DNA of 12,377 bases from an uncultured Bacteroidia bacterium (GTDB taxonomy: Bacteria; Bacteroidota; Bacteroidia; Bacteroidales; UBA932): the NCBI GenBank assembly GCA_902767355.1, contig CACXHG010000079.1, forward strand, positions 1 to 12,377, in the 5' to 3' direction. Both the position numbers and the translations under genes were made by a program. The notes under the pieces are model-generated. The model saw only the letters and a list, made by a program, of their open reading frames with translations. It was not told the origin of the DNA and made no database searches. The first letter of the stretch is position 1. Each line of letters begins with the position of its first letter. Positions 1 through 6,878 of this stretch are shown here, piece by piece.

Positions 1-488
1 ACGGTCAGGCCCGCAATCTCGCCGGCCTCTTTGGTGGCCTGGCGCTGAGAGTCGCTGAAATATGCAGGCACTGTGATGATAGCCTCTGTAACGGGCTGTC
101 CCAGATAGTCCTCTGCAGTCTTTTTCATCTTCTGCAGTATCATTGCAGAAATCTCCTGAGGAGAATACAGACGGCCGTCTATCTTGACACGCGGGGTGTC
201 GTTGTCGCCGCGCTCCACTGCGAACGGAACGCGGTTGATTTCTGACTGAACCCTCGAGTATTTCTCGCCCATGAACCTCTTGATGGAGTAGATGGTGCGC
301 TGGGGGTTGGTGATGGCCTGACGTTTTGCAGGGTCGCCTACCTTGCGCTCACCGTTGTCGGTGAATGCCACGATAGACGGAGTTGTACGCTTGCCTTCGC
401 TGTTGATAATCACAGCAGGCTCGTTGCCTTCCATAACGGCAACGCAAGAGTTGGTAGTACCAAGGTCAATTCCTATAATCGTTCCCAT
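1..488 (-). CDS. dnaK: Chaperone DnaK (Hsp70), N-terminal part, cut by the window edge
   Basis: Reverse-strand reading from the ATG at 488-486 gives about 162 residues that run off the left edge. The start MGTIIGIDLGTTNSCVAV is the hallmark Hsp70 phosphate-1 region. It is followed by EGKRTTPSIVAF, VGDPAKRQAITNP, TIYSIKRFMG and the second ATPase segment VPAYFSDSQRQATKEAG. These are all parts of the nucleotide-binding domain. DnaK is the cytosolic ATP-driven chaperone that works with DnaJ and GrpE; the substrate-binding domain lies outside the window. The start is certain because the family begins exactly here. The 120 bp upstream hold an inverted repeat but no CIRCE element (TTAGCACTC-N9-GAGTGCTAA) and no clean TAnnTTTG box. 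No hairpin terminator separates the gene from the upstream pseudouridine synthase gene, so some read-through is possible. Confidence 0.97.
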   Translation of the reverse strand, partial: MGTIIGIDLGTTNSCVAVMEGNEPAVIINSEGKRTTPSIVAFTDNGERKVGDPAKRQAITNPQRTIYSIKRFMGEKYSRVQSEINRVPFAVERGDNDTPRVKIDGRLYSPQEISAMILQKMKKTAEDYLGQPVTEAIITVPAYFSDSQRQATKEAGEIAGLT

Positions 489-512
489 ATTCGTAATATT
501 TTAATTTTCTTT

Positions 513-575
513 TGTCAGTTTCAATTGTTTGGCAGAAGAAAATACGAAGATTATGCCAGCGGGATAAAACTGACA
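513..575. promoter_or_regulatory. Inverted repeat in the dnaK upstream region
   Basis: TGTCAGTTT at 513-521 and its exact reverse complement AAACTGACA at 567-575 flank 45 bp inside the 120-bp gap upstream of dnaK. A GGCAGAA word also occurs twice, at 531-537 and 580-586. The arms could be a split operator or the base of a leader hairpin. The function is inferred only. Confidence 0.35.
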
Positions 576-608
576 CAATGGCAGAAAAAGGATGTCAAAA
601 AGGGTGGT

Positions 609-1313
609 TTATTCCTGCACGAAGGGCGGCCAGGCGACCGGAGCCACCACTGTCACAGGCTCTTTGCGGGTCGGATGCATGAGGGTGATGCTGCGCGCAT
701 GCAGACAGATGCCGCCGTCGCGGTTGCTGCGGGCCGCGCCGTATTTCAGGTCGCCCTTGATGGGGCAGCCGATGCCGGCAAGCTGGCAGCGTATCTGGTG
801 ATGGCGGCCGGTGAGAAGCTCCACCTCAACCAGGGTGTAGCGGTCAAACTGCCGCAGGGTGCGATAGCGCAGGCGGGCCAGTTTGGCGGCCGGATTGTCA
901 TTGTTGCATATATAGGACTTGTTCTGCTTTTCGTTGCGCAACAGCTTGTTTTCCAGCTCGCCCTCTGCCGGAGAAGGGGCGGCGCAGGTCAGCGCCCAGT
1001 AGGTCTTGTGGATGTCGCCGCTGCGGAAAGCCTCGTTCAGGCGCTCCAGGGCCTTGCTGGTTTTGGCAAACACGGCTATGCCGCTCACCGGGCGGTCCAG
1101 CCGGTGGGGCACGCCCATAAACACGCGGCCGGGTTTGCCGTCGCGCTGGGCTATGAAGGCCTTTAGAGTCTCGCACAGGGGCTCGTCGCCGGTCTTGTCG
1201 CCCTGCACGATCTCCCCTACTCTCTTATTTATTATGAGCAGGTGATTGTCTTCGTAGAGAATGCGGGAAGCCAGACTGTCAAAGGCTTCCGGAGAGAGTT
1301 GCCCGTATATCAT
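609..1313 (-). CDS. RluA-family RNA pseudouridine synthase
   Basis: A 234-residue protein of the RluA/RluC/RluD family, which isomerises uridine to pseudouridine in rRNA or tRNA. The catalytic motif HRLDRPVSG lies at residues 70-78 with the essential Asp at 73; the usual Thr-Ser before Gly is Val-Ser here. The N-terminal YEDNHLLIINKRVGEIVQGD and the later TGRHHQIRCQLA are the other conserved blocks. There is no S4 RNA-binding domain, which fits the short single-domain RluA type common in Bacteroidetes. The exact target base cannot be read from the sequence. The ATG overlaps the nadD stop as ATGA (4 bp), so it is the last gene of gmk-nadD-rluA and probably translationally coupled. Confidence 0.93.
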   Translation of the reverse strand: MIYGQLSPEAFDSLASRILYEDNHLLIINKRVGEIVQGDKTGDEPLCETLKAFIAQRDGKPGRVFMGVPHRLDRPVSGIAVFAKTSKALERLNEAFRSGDIHKTYWALTCAAPSPAEGELENKLLRNEKQNKSYICNNDNPAAKLARLRYRTLRQFDRYTLVEVELLTGRHHQIRCQLAGIGCPIKGDLKYGAARSNRDGGICLHARSITLMHPTRKEPVTVVAPVAWPPFVQE

Positions 1314-1822
1314 AGCATCAGATTCTTATCGGCCTTGCCACTTCTTATCTGTGTAGAAGAGATGTTCACCAGGGCTGCGTCTTCCAGGAACCTTGCCCCG
1401 AGCTTTTTGCATTTGCGCTTGACATAGTAGCCCTTGCGCGGGTACACCCAAATCTCAAAATCCCGGACTATGGACTCCCACTCGCGCCAACCTTCCAGGC
1501 CCGCGACATTGTCGGCGCCCATCGCTATCACGAAATCGGTGTCCGGCTCGGCCTGCTGCAGGTGGCGGAGGGTATTGATGGTATAATTGGGTTTGGGCAG
1601 ATTGAATTCCACATCGCTGACAACCACGTCGGGGCAAAGCTGCGCCACCTTCTGCCGTACGGCTTCCAGGCGGTCCTGCGCCGTCTGCGCCCCGCCAGGC
1701 TTGAATGGGCTCACCGGCGAAACCACCATCCGCACCTCGTCGAAAGCTTTCTTGCGCAGATAATTGAGTATGGCCAGATGGCCGGCGTGCATGGGGTTGA
1801 AGGTGCCGAAATAGAGCGCCAC
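1310..1822 (-). CDS. nadD: Nicotinate-nucleotide adenylyltransferase (NadD), short C terminus
   Basis: A 170-residue nucleotidyltransferase that makes nicotinic acid adenine dinucleotide from NaMN and ATP in NAD synthesis. GTFNPMHAGH at residues 6-15 is the ATP-binding HxGH signature, and ISSTQIR at 154-160 is the second nucleotide-binding motif. VVSPVSPFK, NLPKPNYTINTL and MGADNVAGLEGW are also family-typical. The start is GTG at 1822-1820: an in-frame TGA, which is also the gmk stop, lies 15 bp upstream, so no longer form is possible. AAGGGG just upstream could act as a ribosome binding site. Oddity: the protein ends ten residues after ISSTQIR, whereas homologues usually carry about 20-30 more residues with a VPxxVxxYI-type helix. 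It overlaps the next gene by 4 bp. Confidence 0.93.
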   Translation of the reverse strand: MALYFGTFNPMHAGHLAILNYLRKKAFDEVRMVVSPVSPFKPGGAQTAQDRLEAVRQKVAQLCPDVVVSDVEFNLPKPNYTINTLRHLQQAEPDTDFVIAMGADNVAGLEGWREWESIVRDFEIWVYPRKGYYVKRKCKKLGARFLEDAALVNISSTQIRSGKADKNLML

Positions 1823-1837
1823 CCTGCGGCGTCCCCT

Positions 1838-2395
1838 TCAGTATTGGTCCAGCAGGGATTCCGCCTCCTTGAGGCACACGTCCAGCTTGTCGTTTACCAG
1901 CACATAGTCGAACTGCGGCGCATAGCGCATCTCTTCTGCGGCCTTCGCCACGCGCTCTTCTATGGCCTCCGGGGTGTCGGTGCCGCGCTTGACCAGCCTC
2001 TCGCGGAGAACCTCCACGCTCGGCGCCTGTATGAACACGGAAAGCGCATCGTCTCCGAAAATCTTCTTGAGGTTCACGCCTCCCTTGACATCCACGTCAA
2101 AGGCTATGATGTGCCCCTTGGCCCAGATGCGCTCCAGCTCGCTGCGGAGCGTGCCGTAGTAGCGGCCCTTATAGACCTGCTCGTATTCCACGAACTCGCC
2201 GCCGGCAATCCGGCGCTCGAACTCTTCGTTGGTGAGGAAGTAATACTCCACGCCGTCCTTCTCACTGCCCCGCGGAGGGCGGGAAGTTGCTGAGATAGAG
2301 AGTTCCAACTGAGGACATTTGGCCAGCAGATGATTCACCACCGTGCTCTTGCCGGACCCTGAAGGTGCCGAAAAAATAATAACTTTCCGTTTCAT
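1838..2395 (-). CDS. gmk: Guanylate kinase
   Basis: A 185-residue enzyme that phosphorylates GMP to GDP with ATP, in purine nucleotide synthesis. The P-loop APSGSGKST is at residues 10-18. The GMP-binding segment follows as SISATSRPPRGSEKDGVEYY (residues 33-52), then the FVEYEQVYKGRYYGT region. Length and start (MKRKVIIFSAPSG) match the family. It is the first gene of the gmk-nadD-rluA operon. A -7 box sits only 5 bp before the ATG, so the mRNA may be leaderless or nearly so. Confidence 0.97.
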   Translation of the reverse strand: MKRKVIIFSAPSGSGKSTVVNHLLAKCPQLELSISATSRPPRGSEKDGVEYYFLTNEEFERRIAGGEFVEYEQVYKGRYYGTLRSELERIWAKGHIIAFDVDVKGGVNLKKIFGDDALSVFIQAPSVEVLRERLVKRGTDTPEAIEERVAKAAEEMRYAPQFDYVLVNDKLDVCLKEAESLLDQY

Positions 2396-2400
2396 AAGGG

Positions 2401-2408
2401 CAAAATTA
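2401..2408 (-). promoter_or_regulatory. Putative -7 promoter element of the gmk operon
   Basis: Reverse-strand TAATTTTG fits the Bacteroidetes TAnnTTTG box exactly and ends 5 bp before the gmk ATG. No clear -33 TTTG is seen at the right distance. The implied transcription start falls at or next to the start codon. Confidence 0.45.
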
Positions 2409-2419
2409 ACTTTTTTGTA

Positions 2420-2427
2420 TAAATTTG
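2420..2427 (+). promoter_or_regulatory. Putative -7 promoter element of fba
   Basis: TAAATTTG matches TAnnTTTG exactly and lies 43 bp before the fba ATG, giving a leader of roughly 35-40 nt that is AT-rich and lacks a Shine-Dalgarno site. The -33 TTTG is not evident. The box is only 11 bp from the opposing gmk -7 box, so the two polymerase footprints overlap. Confidence 0.45.
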
Positions 2428-2470
2428 CGTGCCCTTGAATAAGGATATACTCAATAATAAATTATAAACT

Positions 2471-3472
2471 ATGGTTTCTTACAAAGAATTGGGCCTTGTG
2501 AACACCCGTGAGATGTTTGCCAAGGCAGTCGCAGGCGGCTATGCAATTCCCGCCTTCAATTTTAACAATATGGAACAGCTGCAGGCCATCATCCAGGCCG
2601 CTGCAGAGACCAAGAGCCCGGTGATCCTCCAGATTTCCAAGGGTGCCCGCGCTTATGCAAACCAGACCCTGCTGCGCTACATGGCAGAAGGCGCCGTGGC
2701 TTATGCAAAGGAACTCGGCTGGGAGCATCCCCAGATCTGCCTCCATCTGGACCACGGCGACAGCTTTGAGCTTTGCAAGAGCTGCGTGGACATGGGCTTC
2801 TCTTCCGTTATGATCGACGCTTCCAGCAAGCCCTACGAAGAGAACATCGAGCTTTCCCGCAAGGTTGCCGAATATGCACACAAATACGACGTCTCTGTAG
2901 AGGCCGAGCTCGGCGTGCTCGCAGGCGTAGAGGATGAGGTAAGTGCAGAGGAATCTCACTACACCCGCCCCGAAGAGGTCATCGACTTCAGCAAGCGCAC
3001 CGGTTGCGACTCTCTGGCTATCAGCGTCGGCACCAGCCACGGCGCTTACAAGTTCCGCCCCGAGCAGTGCACCCGCGACCCCAAGACCGGCCGTCTGGTT
3101 CCCCCGCCCCTGGCATTCAACGTGCTGCACGAGATTGAGAAGAAGCTCCCCGGCTTCCCCATCGTTCTCCACGGCTCATCTTCAGTTCCCCAGGAATATG
3201 TCGATATCATCAACGCCAACGGCGGCAACCTGCCCGACGCAGTAGGTATCCCCGAGGAGCAGCTTCGCGAGGCTTCCCGCAGCGCAGTCTGCAAGATCAA
3301 CATCGACTCCGACAGCCGTCTGGCTATGACTGCCGCCATTCGCAAGGTCTTCAACGAGAAGCCCGGCGAGTTTGACCCCCGCAAGTATCTTGGTCCCGCC
3401 CGCGACGAGATGAAGAAACTCTACATCCACAAGATCGTGGACGTGCTCGGCTCCAACGGAAAAGCCCTATAA
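2471..3472 (+). CDS. fba: Class II fructose-1,6-bisphosphate aldolase
   Basis: A 333-residue zinc-dependent aldolase that interconverts fructose-1,6-bisphosphate with dihydroxyacetone phosphate and glyceraldehyde-3-phosphate in cytosolic glycolysis and gluconeogenesis. Zinc and active-site motifs: LHLDHGD at residues 91-97 (Asp94, His95), VEAELG at 143-148, SVGTSHGAYKF with His190, and IVLHGSSS with His234. NIDSDSRLAMTAAIRK (277-292) is the phosphate-binding region typical of the Bacteroidetes form. The ATG start fits the family (MVSYKELGLVNTREMF), and the length is full. It stands alone, divergent from gmk and convergent with the FKBP operon, and ends before a strong terminator. Codon use is strongly biased toward C-ending codons, as expected for a highly expressed gene. 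Confidence 0.98.
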   Translation: MVSYKELGLVNTREMFAKAVAGGYAIPAFNFNNMEQLQAIIQAAAETKSPVILQISKGARAYANQTLLRYMAEGAVAYAKELGWEHPQICLHLDHGDSFELCKSCVDMGFSSVMIDASSKPYEENIELSRKVAEYAHKYDVSVEAELGVLAGVEDEVSAEESHYTRPEEVIDFSKRTGCDSLAISVGTSHGAYKFRPEQCTRDPKTGRLVPPPLAFNVLHEIEKKLPGFPIVLHGSSSVPQEYVDIINANGGNLPDAVGIPEEQLREASRSAVCKINIDSDSRLAMTAAIRKVFNEKPGEFDPRKYLGPARDEMKKLYIHKIVDVLGSNGKAL

Positions 3473-3476
3473 TACT

Positions 3477-3560
3477 GGGGCGCTGCCCCAAACCCCGCCG
3501 CTCCGCGCTGGCTATTCCGCAATCCTGCCCGCACGCGCTGCGCTATCGCCTGATGGCGAT
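3477..3560. repeat. Hairpin-rich, C-rich intergenic element after fba
   Basis: Between the fba stop and its terminator lie a GGGG-CGCTG-CCCC hairpin (3477-3489), a C-rich stretch with two imperfect copies of a CGCGCTG..GCTAT word, and an ATCGCC-TGAT-GGCGAT hairpin (3545-3560). It looks like a small dispersed intergenic repeat rather than coding sequence. Whether it is repeated elsewhere in the genome cannot be seen from here. Confidence 0.35.
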
Positions 3561-3565
3561 TATTA

Positions 3566-3600
3566 AAAAAACGGTCTCCGAAGTTCGGGGACCGTTTTTT
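3566..3600. terminator. Bidirectional intrinsic terminator between fba and the FKBP operon
   Basis: A 16-bp stem (3566-3581 with 3585-3600, one T-G wobble) closes a 3-nt loop. The GC core CGGTCTCCGA is flanked by A6 on one side and T6 on the other, so it works as a rho-independent terminator in both directions. It sits between two convergent genes. Confidence 0.93.
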
Positions 3601-3614
3601 ATCAACACTGAACT

Positions 3615-4655
3615 CTATTCCTTGGGTGGGATTTCTATGTAGAAGCACATAGGGGCGTAGGCCGGATAATTGCTGGAAGACGAGGACCCGTAGGCCAGAT
3701 TGGACCAGAAGAACGCGATCGCACGCTCGCCGTATCTCATGCGGCCCACCGTCATCGCAAAACCGTTGACCACCCCGGATGCATAGCTCTTTGCCCCGTT
3801 CTCGCCGATTGTATAGCCATTCGGCTGATAAGTCACGGAGAGCGGGGAATAAGTCTTGCTGATATTGTACAGCCCATAGACCTTGGCCGAATCGGCAATG
3901 TTGGTATCGAAGCAGTATCCGTCCAGCAGCTTACCTATGTAGTTGACATTGACGCTGGTGCCGGAGGGGATGGAGTCGGTCTCGACAGGGTTCTCGGTGA
4001 GCTTGACCATGTAGAAACCCTTGACAATGGAATCGACGCCGGCATAGTTCTTATCGGCATATTCTTCCAGCCGGTCGATCTGATACTGGTGGATATCGTC
4101 TATCACATCCACCACGGTCATCTCGTACAGGCTGTTCTCGGTCAGGGCCGGCTTGGTGCCGTCGTTGCCGTAGTTCTTGTAGTACTTCCGCAGATCCTTG
4201 GGGTAGTCATAGACCGTCGCCTCCGGCGGGAGCAGGAATTTAACGCTGCCGCCCTTGCCGAGACTCTTGACGAGCTTCTCCACCGGAGTGTAGAGCTTAT
4301 ACTTGCCCATCTGGACAATCTCGGGGCTGTAATACTTGGCGTCGCTATAGCTGCCCATGATGCGGGCAGCCTCTTCTGTGGTGTAGTTGGTGTAATTGCC
4401 GTCCAGGTCGCGGACCACGTAGTCCAGCATGACAAAGGCGGTGTCGCCCACCGAACCGCTGCCATTGACGCGGTCGAGTATATACAAGCCGTTTTCGTCG
4501 GCAGAGAGAACCTCGCCCAGGTTGACCCGCATCCAGGCCTCCCGGATGCGCTTCTGCGCAGTGAGATTATCTTCCGTCACATATTTGGCACAGGCAACCG
4601 GCAGCAGTGCAATCGCCGCGGCGGCACATAAACATCTATATAATATCTTATTCAT
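3615..4655 (-). CDS. FKBP-type peptidyl-prolyl isomerase-like lipoprotein with two FKBP-like domains
   Basis: About 346 residues from the chosen start. It has a basic start (MNKILYR), a hydrophobic stretch and a cysteine at residue 22 (LLPVAC), giving a probable signal peptide. The lipobox is weak because Pro is at -3. Two FKBP-like regions follow. The first is about residues 68-190 (GDTAFVMLDYVVRDLDGNYT to LYEMTVVDVI). The second is about 235-345, with VNVNYIGKLLDGYCFDTN, VNGFAMTVGRMRYGERAIAFF, NLAYG and PMCFYIEI, which follow the FKBP core closely. The likely role is proline isomerisation or chaperoning of exported proteins at the membrane or in the periplasm; catalytic activity is not assured. 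I prefer ATG 4655 (8-bp overlap with the upstream stop, better signal peptide) to ATG 4673 (26-bp overlap, six more residues). It is the last gene of the nrnA-FKBP-FKBP operon. Confidence 0.82.
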   Translation of the reverse strand: MNKILYRCLCAAAAIALLPVACAKYVTEDNLTAQKRIREAWMRVNLGEVLSADENGLYILDRVNGSGSVGDTAFVMLDYVVRDLDGNYTNYTTEEAARIMGSYSDAKYYSPEIVQMGKYKLYTPVEKLVKSLGKGGSVKFLLPPEATVYDYPKDLRKYYKNYGNDGTKPALTENSLYEMTVVDVIDDIHQYQIDRLEEYADKNYAGVDSIVKGFYMVKLTENPVETDSIPSGTSVNVNYIGKLLDGYCFDTNIADSAKVYGLYNISKTYSPLSVTYQPNGYTIGENGAKSYASGVVNGFAMTVGRMRYGERAIAFFWSNLAYGSSSSSNYPAYAPMCFYIEIPPKE

Positions 4656-5121
4656 CTTCAGGATTGATTTCATTCAGTACGACTTCGAATGCCAGAGCCT
4701 TGTCGCGCCCCACGCCGGCCACGGAGGCACCGTAGGCGTATTTGCAGGAAAAAACAATATAGGAGCGCTCTCCGGGGCACATGCCCTCGATACCGTATTC
4801 CAGGCCCTTGATTATCTCCCCGCTGCCGAGGACTGCAGTGTATTCGCCTGCGGCAAAGGGGTTTGACTCTATACTGCTGTTGAAAGGATAGGCCACATAG
4901 CTGAAGTTGACCTTGTCGCCGGCAGCGGCAAAGGCGGTGCTGTCGCCGGCTTCGAGCAGTATGCGGTTCACGCCATTGTTATATACCACGGGGGTATCGG
5001 CATACTTGGACTTAATGAAACTGTCTATTTTCTCGTCCTGACTTATAGCGGTGTTGGCCAGCTCGCTCTCACACGAGCAGAGCAGGCAGCAGGCTGTCAG
5101 AGCAATTGCAAGTCGTTTCAT
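4648..5121 (-). CDS. FKBP-type peptidyl-prolyl isomerase-like lipoprotein, single domain
   Basis: 157 residues. The signal peptide MKRLAIALTACCLLCSC ends in a good lipobox (Leu14-Cys15-Ser16-Cys17), so it should be a lipid-anchored exported protein. Residues 67-152 form an FKBP domain: GDKVNFSYVAY, VLGSGEIIKGLEYGIEGMCPGERSYIVF, YAYG and ALAFEVVLNEI. The GSGEIIKGLEYGIEGM..GE block is the most conserved part of the fold. The probable role is folding help for envelope proteins. The ATG overlaps the upstream DHH gene by 4 bp (ATGA), and its end overlaps the next FKBP gene, so all three are probably translated from one mRNA. It resembles in general plan the GldI-type FKBP lipoproteins of gliding Bacteroidetes, but no other gliding genes are present. 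Confidence 0.88.
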   Translation of the reverse strand: MKRLAIALTACCLLCSCESELANTAISQDEKIDSFIKSKYADTPVVYNNGVNRILLEAGDSTAFAAAGDKVNFSYVAYPFNSSIESNPFAAGEYTAVLGSGEIIKGLEYGIEGMCPGERSYIVFSCKYAYGASVAGVGRDKALAFEVVLNEINPEDE

Positions 5122-6149
5122 TTGCTGAAATATTCTTTGACCTTGCTCTCGAAATAAGCGGGAACCTGGTCGATTGTCATATAAAGTTTGCCGCCGGAGG
5201 CGTTTTTATGTCCACCTCCATTGCAATATTTGTGCGCAAATTCATTCACATCCAAATTTCCCTTGCTGCGAAGCGAAACTTTCACAAAACCGACCTCTTC
5301 GGTAAAGAAGGCGGTCATCTTCACGTCCTTGATCGCAAGCGGCAGATTCACAAAGCCTTCGCTGTCGCCCTTGACAAAACCGTATTCTTTCTTGTCGGCC
5401 AGGGAGAGTGTGAAATAAGCCACGCAAGGCTCTGTCAGGCGCATATTGTCCTTAAGCAGGTGCCCCATCAGGCGCATCCGCTGCTGGGAATAGGAATGGA
5501 ATATCTCGTCGTAAAGGCGGTCGCGGTCCACTCCCCTGCCCTGAAGCGCCGAGACGGCCAGATAGGTAGAAGGATAGACAGAATTCGCAAAATTGTTGGT
5601 ATCCGTGAGTATGCCGGCCATCAGAGCCGTCGCGCACTCGAGCGGGAGCCGGTCCACAGCCCCGCCAACCGGCGGCTGCTCCAGAAGCACCTGATAGAGA
5701 AGCTCGCAGGCCGATGACACCGCCGTGTCGGAGACCACCACGTCAAAGCCGGCTGTCTGAGGCCCCAGATGATGGTCTATGAGCACCTTGCGCGGCCCGT
5801 CGGGACGCTCTGCGGCAGCCTCTACCAGCTTGGACACATCTCCGGAACGGTTCACCCCGTTCATGTCCAGGAATATCAGCAGGTCGGCGGCGCCCACCTT
5901 CGAGGCACATCCTTCGGCGTCTTCTGCAAAATAGGATATTGCGCCCTCCGGAATCAGAAAACTGAAAAACTCCGGCAGGCGGCTGTTGACAATGATGTGA
6001 GCCGATTTGCCAAGCCAGGCCAGATAATGATACATTGCCACGGAGCTGCCGATCGAGTCCCCGTCGGGGTTCTCATGGCCGAATATGACGACGCTCGATG
6101 CATTCTGCACCAAAACATTCAAATCTTCTTGCCTGATTGTCGTCCTCAT
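5118..6149 (-). CDS. DHH/DHHA1 phosphoesterase, NrnA-like (oligoribonuclease / pAp phosphatase family)
   Basis: 343 residues. The DHH domain carries HENPDGDSIGSS (His25, Asp29, Asp31), FLDMNG (Asp95), LIDHHLG (DHH at 125-127) and ILTDTNNFANS (Asp183), the full set of Mn-binding residues. The C-terminal DHHA1 domain ends with the substrate motif GGGHKNASGG at 311-320. The family degrades short oligoribonucleotides and often dephosphorylates 3'-phosphoadenosine 5'-phosphate. Which activity dominates, or whether it prefers cyclic-dinucleotide-derived pApA, cannot be told from sequence. The ATG at 6149 lies about 25 nt downstream of a good -7 box. It is the first gene of a three-gene operon with two FKBP lipoproteins. 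Confidence 0.93.
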   Translation of the reverse strand: MRTTIRQEDLNVLVQNASSVVIFGHENPDGDSIGSSVAMYHYLAWLGKSAHIIVNSRLPEFFSFLIPEGAISYFAEDAEGCASKVGAADLLIFLDMNGVNRSGDVSKLVEAAAERPDGPRKVLIDHHLGPQTAGFDVVVSDTAVSSACELLYQVLLEQPPVGGAVDRLPLECATALMAGILTDTNNFANSVYPSTYLAVSALQGRGVDRDRLYDEIFHSYSQQRMRLMGHLLKDNMRLTEPCVAYFTLSLADKKEYGFVKGDSEGFVNLPLAIKDVKMTAFFTEEVGFVKVSLRSKGNLDVNEFAHKYCNGGGHKNASGGKLYMTIDQVPAYFESKVKEYFSK

Positions 6150-6178
6150 TCCGGGTCAATTACATCATTTTATAAGTG

Positions 6179-6186
6179 CAAATTTA
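6179..6186 (-). promoter_or_regulatory. Putative -7 promoter element of the nrnA-FKBP operon
   Basis: Reverse-strand TAAATTTG is an exact TAnnTTTG match 29 bp upstream of the ATG at 6149. No good -33 element is visible. Confidence 0.5.
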
Positions 6187-6194
6187 AAAATATC

Positions 6195-6225
6195 TTGCAA
6201 GCACTAAATATTATTTTTAATTTTG
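6195..6225 (+). promoter_or_regulatory. Putative promoter of the 6270-7424 gene pair
   Basis: The -7 box TAATTTTG (6218-6225) is an exact TAnnTTTG match. A partial -33 (TTG at 6195-6197) lies 20 bp upstream. The predicted leader to the ATG at 6270 is about 40 nt, AT-rich, without a Shine-Dalgarno site. Confidence 0.55.
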
Positions 6226-6269
6226 AGAGTTAATTTCAACGGTACAGAGAAATAATATAACACAAAAAT

Positions 6270-6878
6270 ATGAAAAAGATTCTCACTTACATTGTTTTCC
6301 CTATCATCATCCTCGCGCTGGCGTTCCTGATTGTCAGGAGCATACAGCAGCCTCTGAAATTCAACAAAGAGAAGTCGATAAGGGAAGCAGCAGCGATTGT
6401 CAAACTCAAGGACATCCGCACCCTCCAGGTAGCCTACAAAAATGTGAACGGCAAGTTCGCTCCCAGCATCGATTCCCTGGTGGAATTCTACAAGAATGGC
6501 AAGATGACGGTCATCCGCTCCATCGGCTCCATGGACGACTCCCTGGCAGTAGCTCAGGGCAAGGTTAAGCGTGAAGCCATCGAGATTCCCGTCAGGGACA
6601 CCCTTTTGAAGAACAGGCCCGATTTCAACCCCGACCAGCTCAAGTACATCCCCTTCACCGAAGGCAAGGAGATTATCATGAACGAGACTGTCAAGGAGGT
6701 TTCCGGCGTGGATGTTCCCCTGTTCGAAGCCAAGGTCCCCTATGTTGAACTGCTCAACGGCATGGACCACCAGCAGATCGTGAACCTCGTGTACGAGCGC
6801 TGCGACACCGACCGCTACCCCGGCCTGCAGGTGGGCAGCATCGAGAACCCTAACAACAACGCTGGTAACTGGGAGTAA
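6270..6878 (+). CDS. Conserved single-pass membrane-anchored protein of unknown function
   Basis: 202 residues. A short basic start (MKK) is followed by one long hydrophobic segment at about residues 5-26, then a soluble, presumably periplasmic part. Residues 40-75 (AIVKLKDIRTLQVAYKNVNG, then KFAPSIDSLVEFYKNGKM) recall the region after the N-terminal helix of pseudopilins, where a long helix leads into a 'GKYPxSLDDL'-like turn. This is a resemblance by eye only, and there is no prepilin peptidase site. The C terminus is Asn-rich (NPNNNAGNWE). I do not recognise a named family; such proteins occur in Bacteroidales. It is immediately followed by rsmD with no gap, so the two are probably co-transcribed. 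Confidence 0.8.
   Translation: MKKILTYIVFPIIILALAFLIVRSIQQPLKFNKEKSIREAAAIVKLKDIRTLQVAYKNVNGKFAPSIDSLVEFYKNGKMTVIRSIGSMDDSLAVAQGKVKREAIEIPVRDTLLKNRPDFNPDQLKYIPFTEGKEIIMNETVKEVSGVDVPLFEAKVPYVELLNGMDHQQIVNLVYERCDTDRYPGLQVGSIENPNNNAGNWE

Noticed and set aside
2462..3172. Minus-strand open frame of 236 codons opposite fba
   Set aside because: A shadow of the strongly codon-biased aldolase gene; no recognisable motifs.
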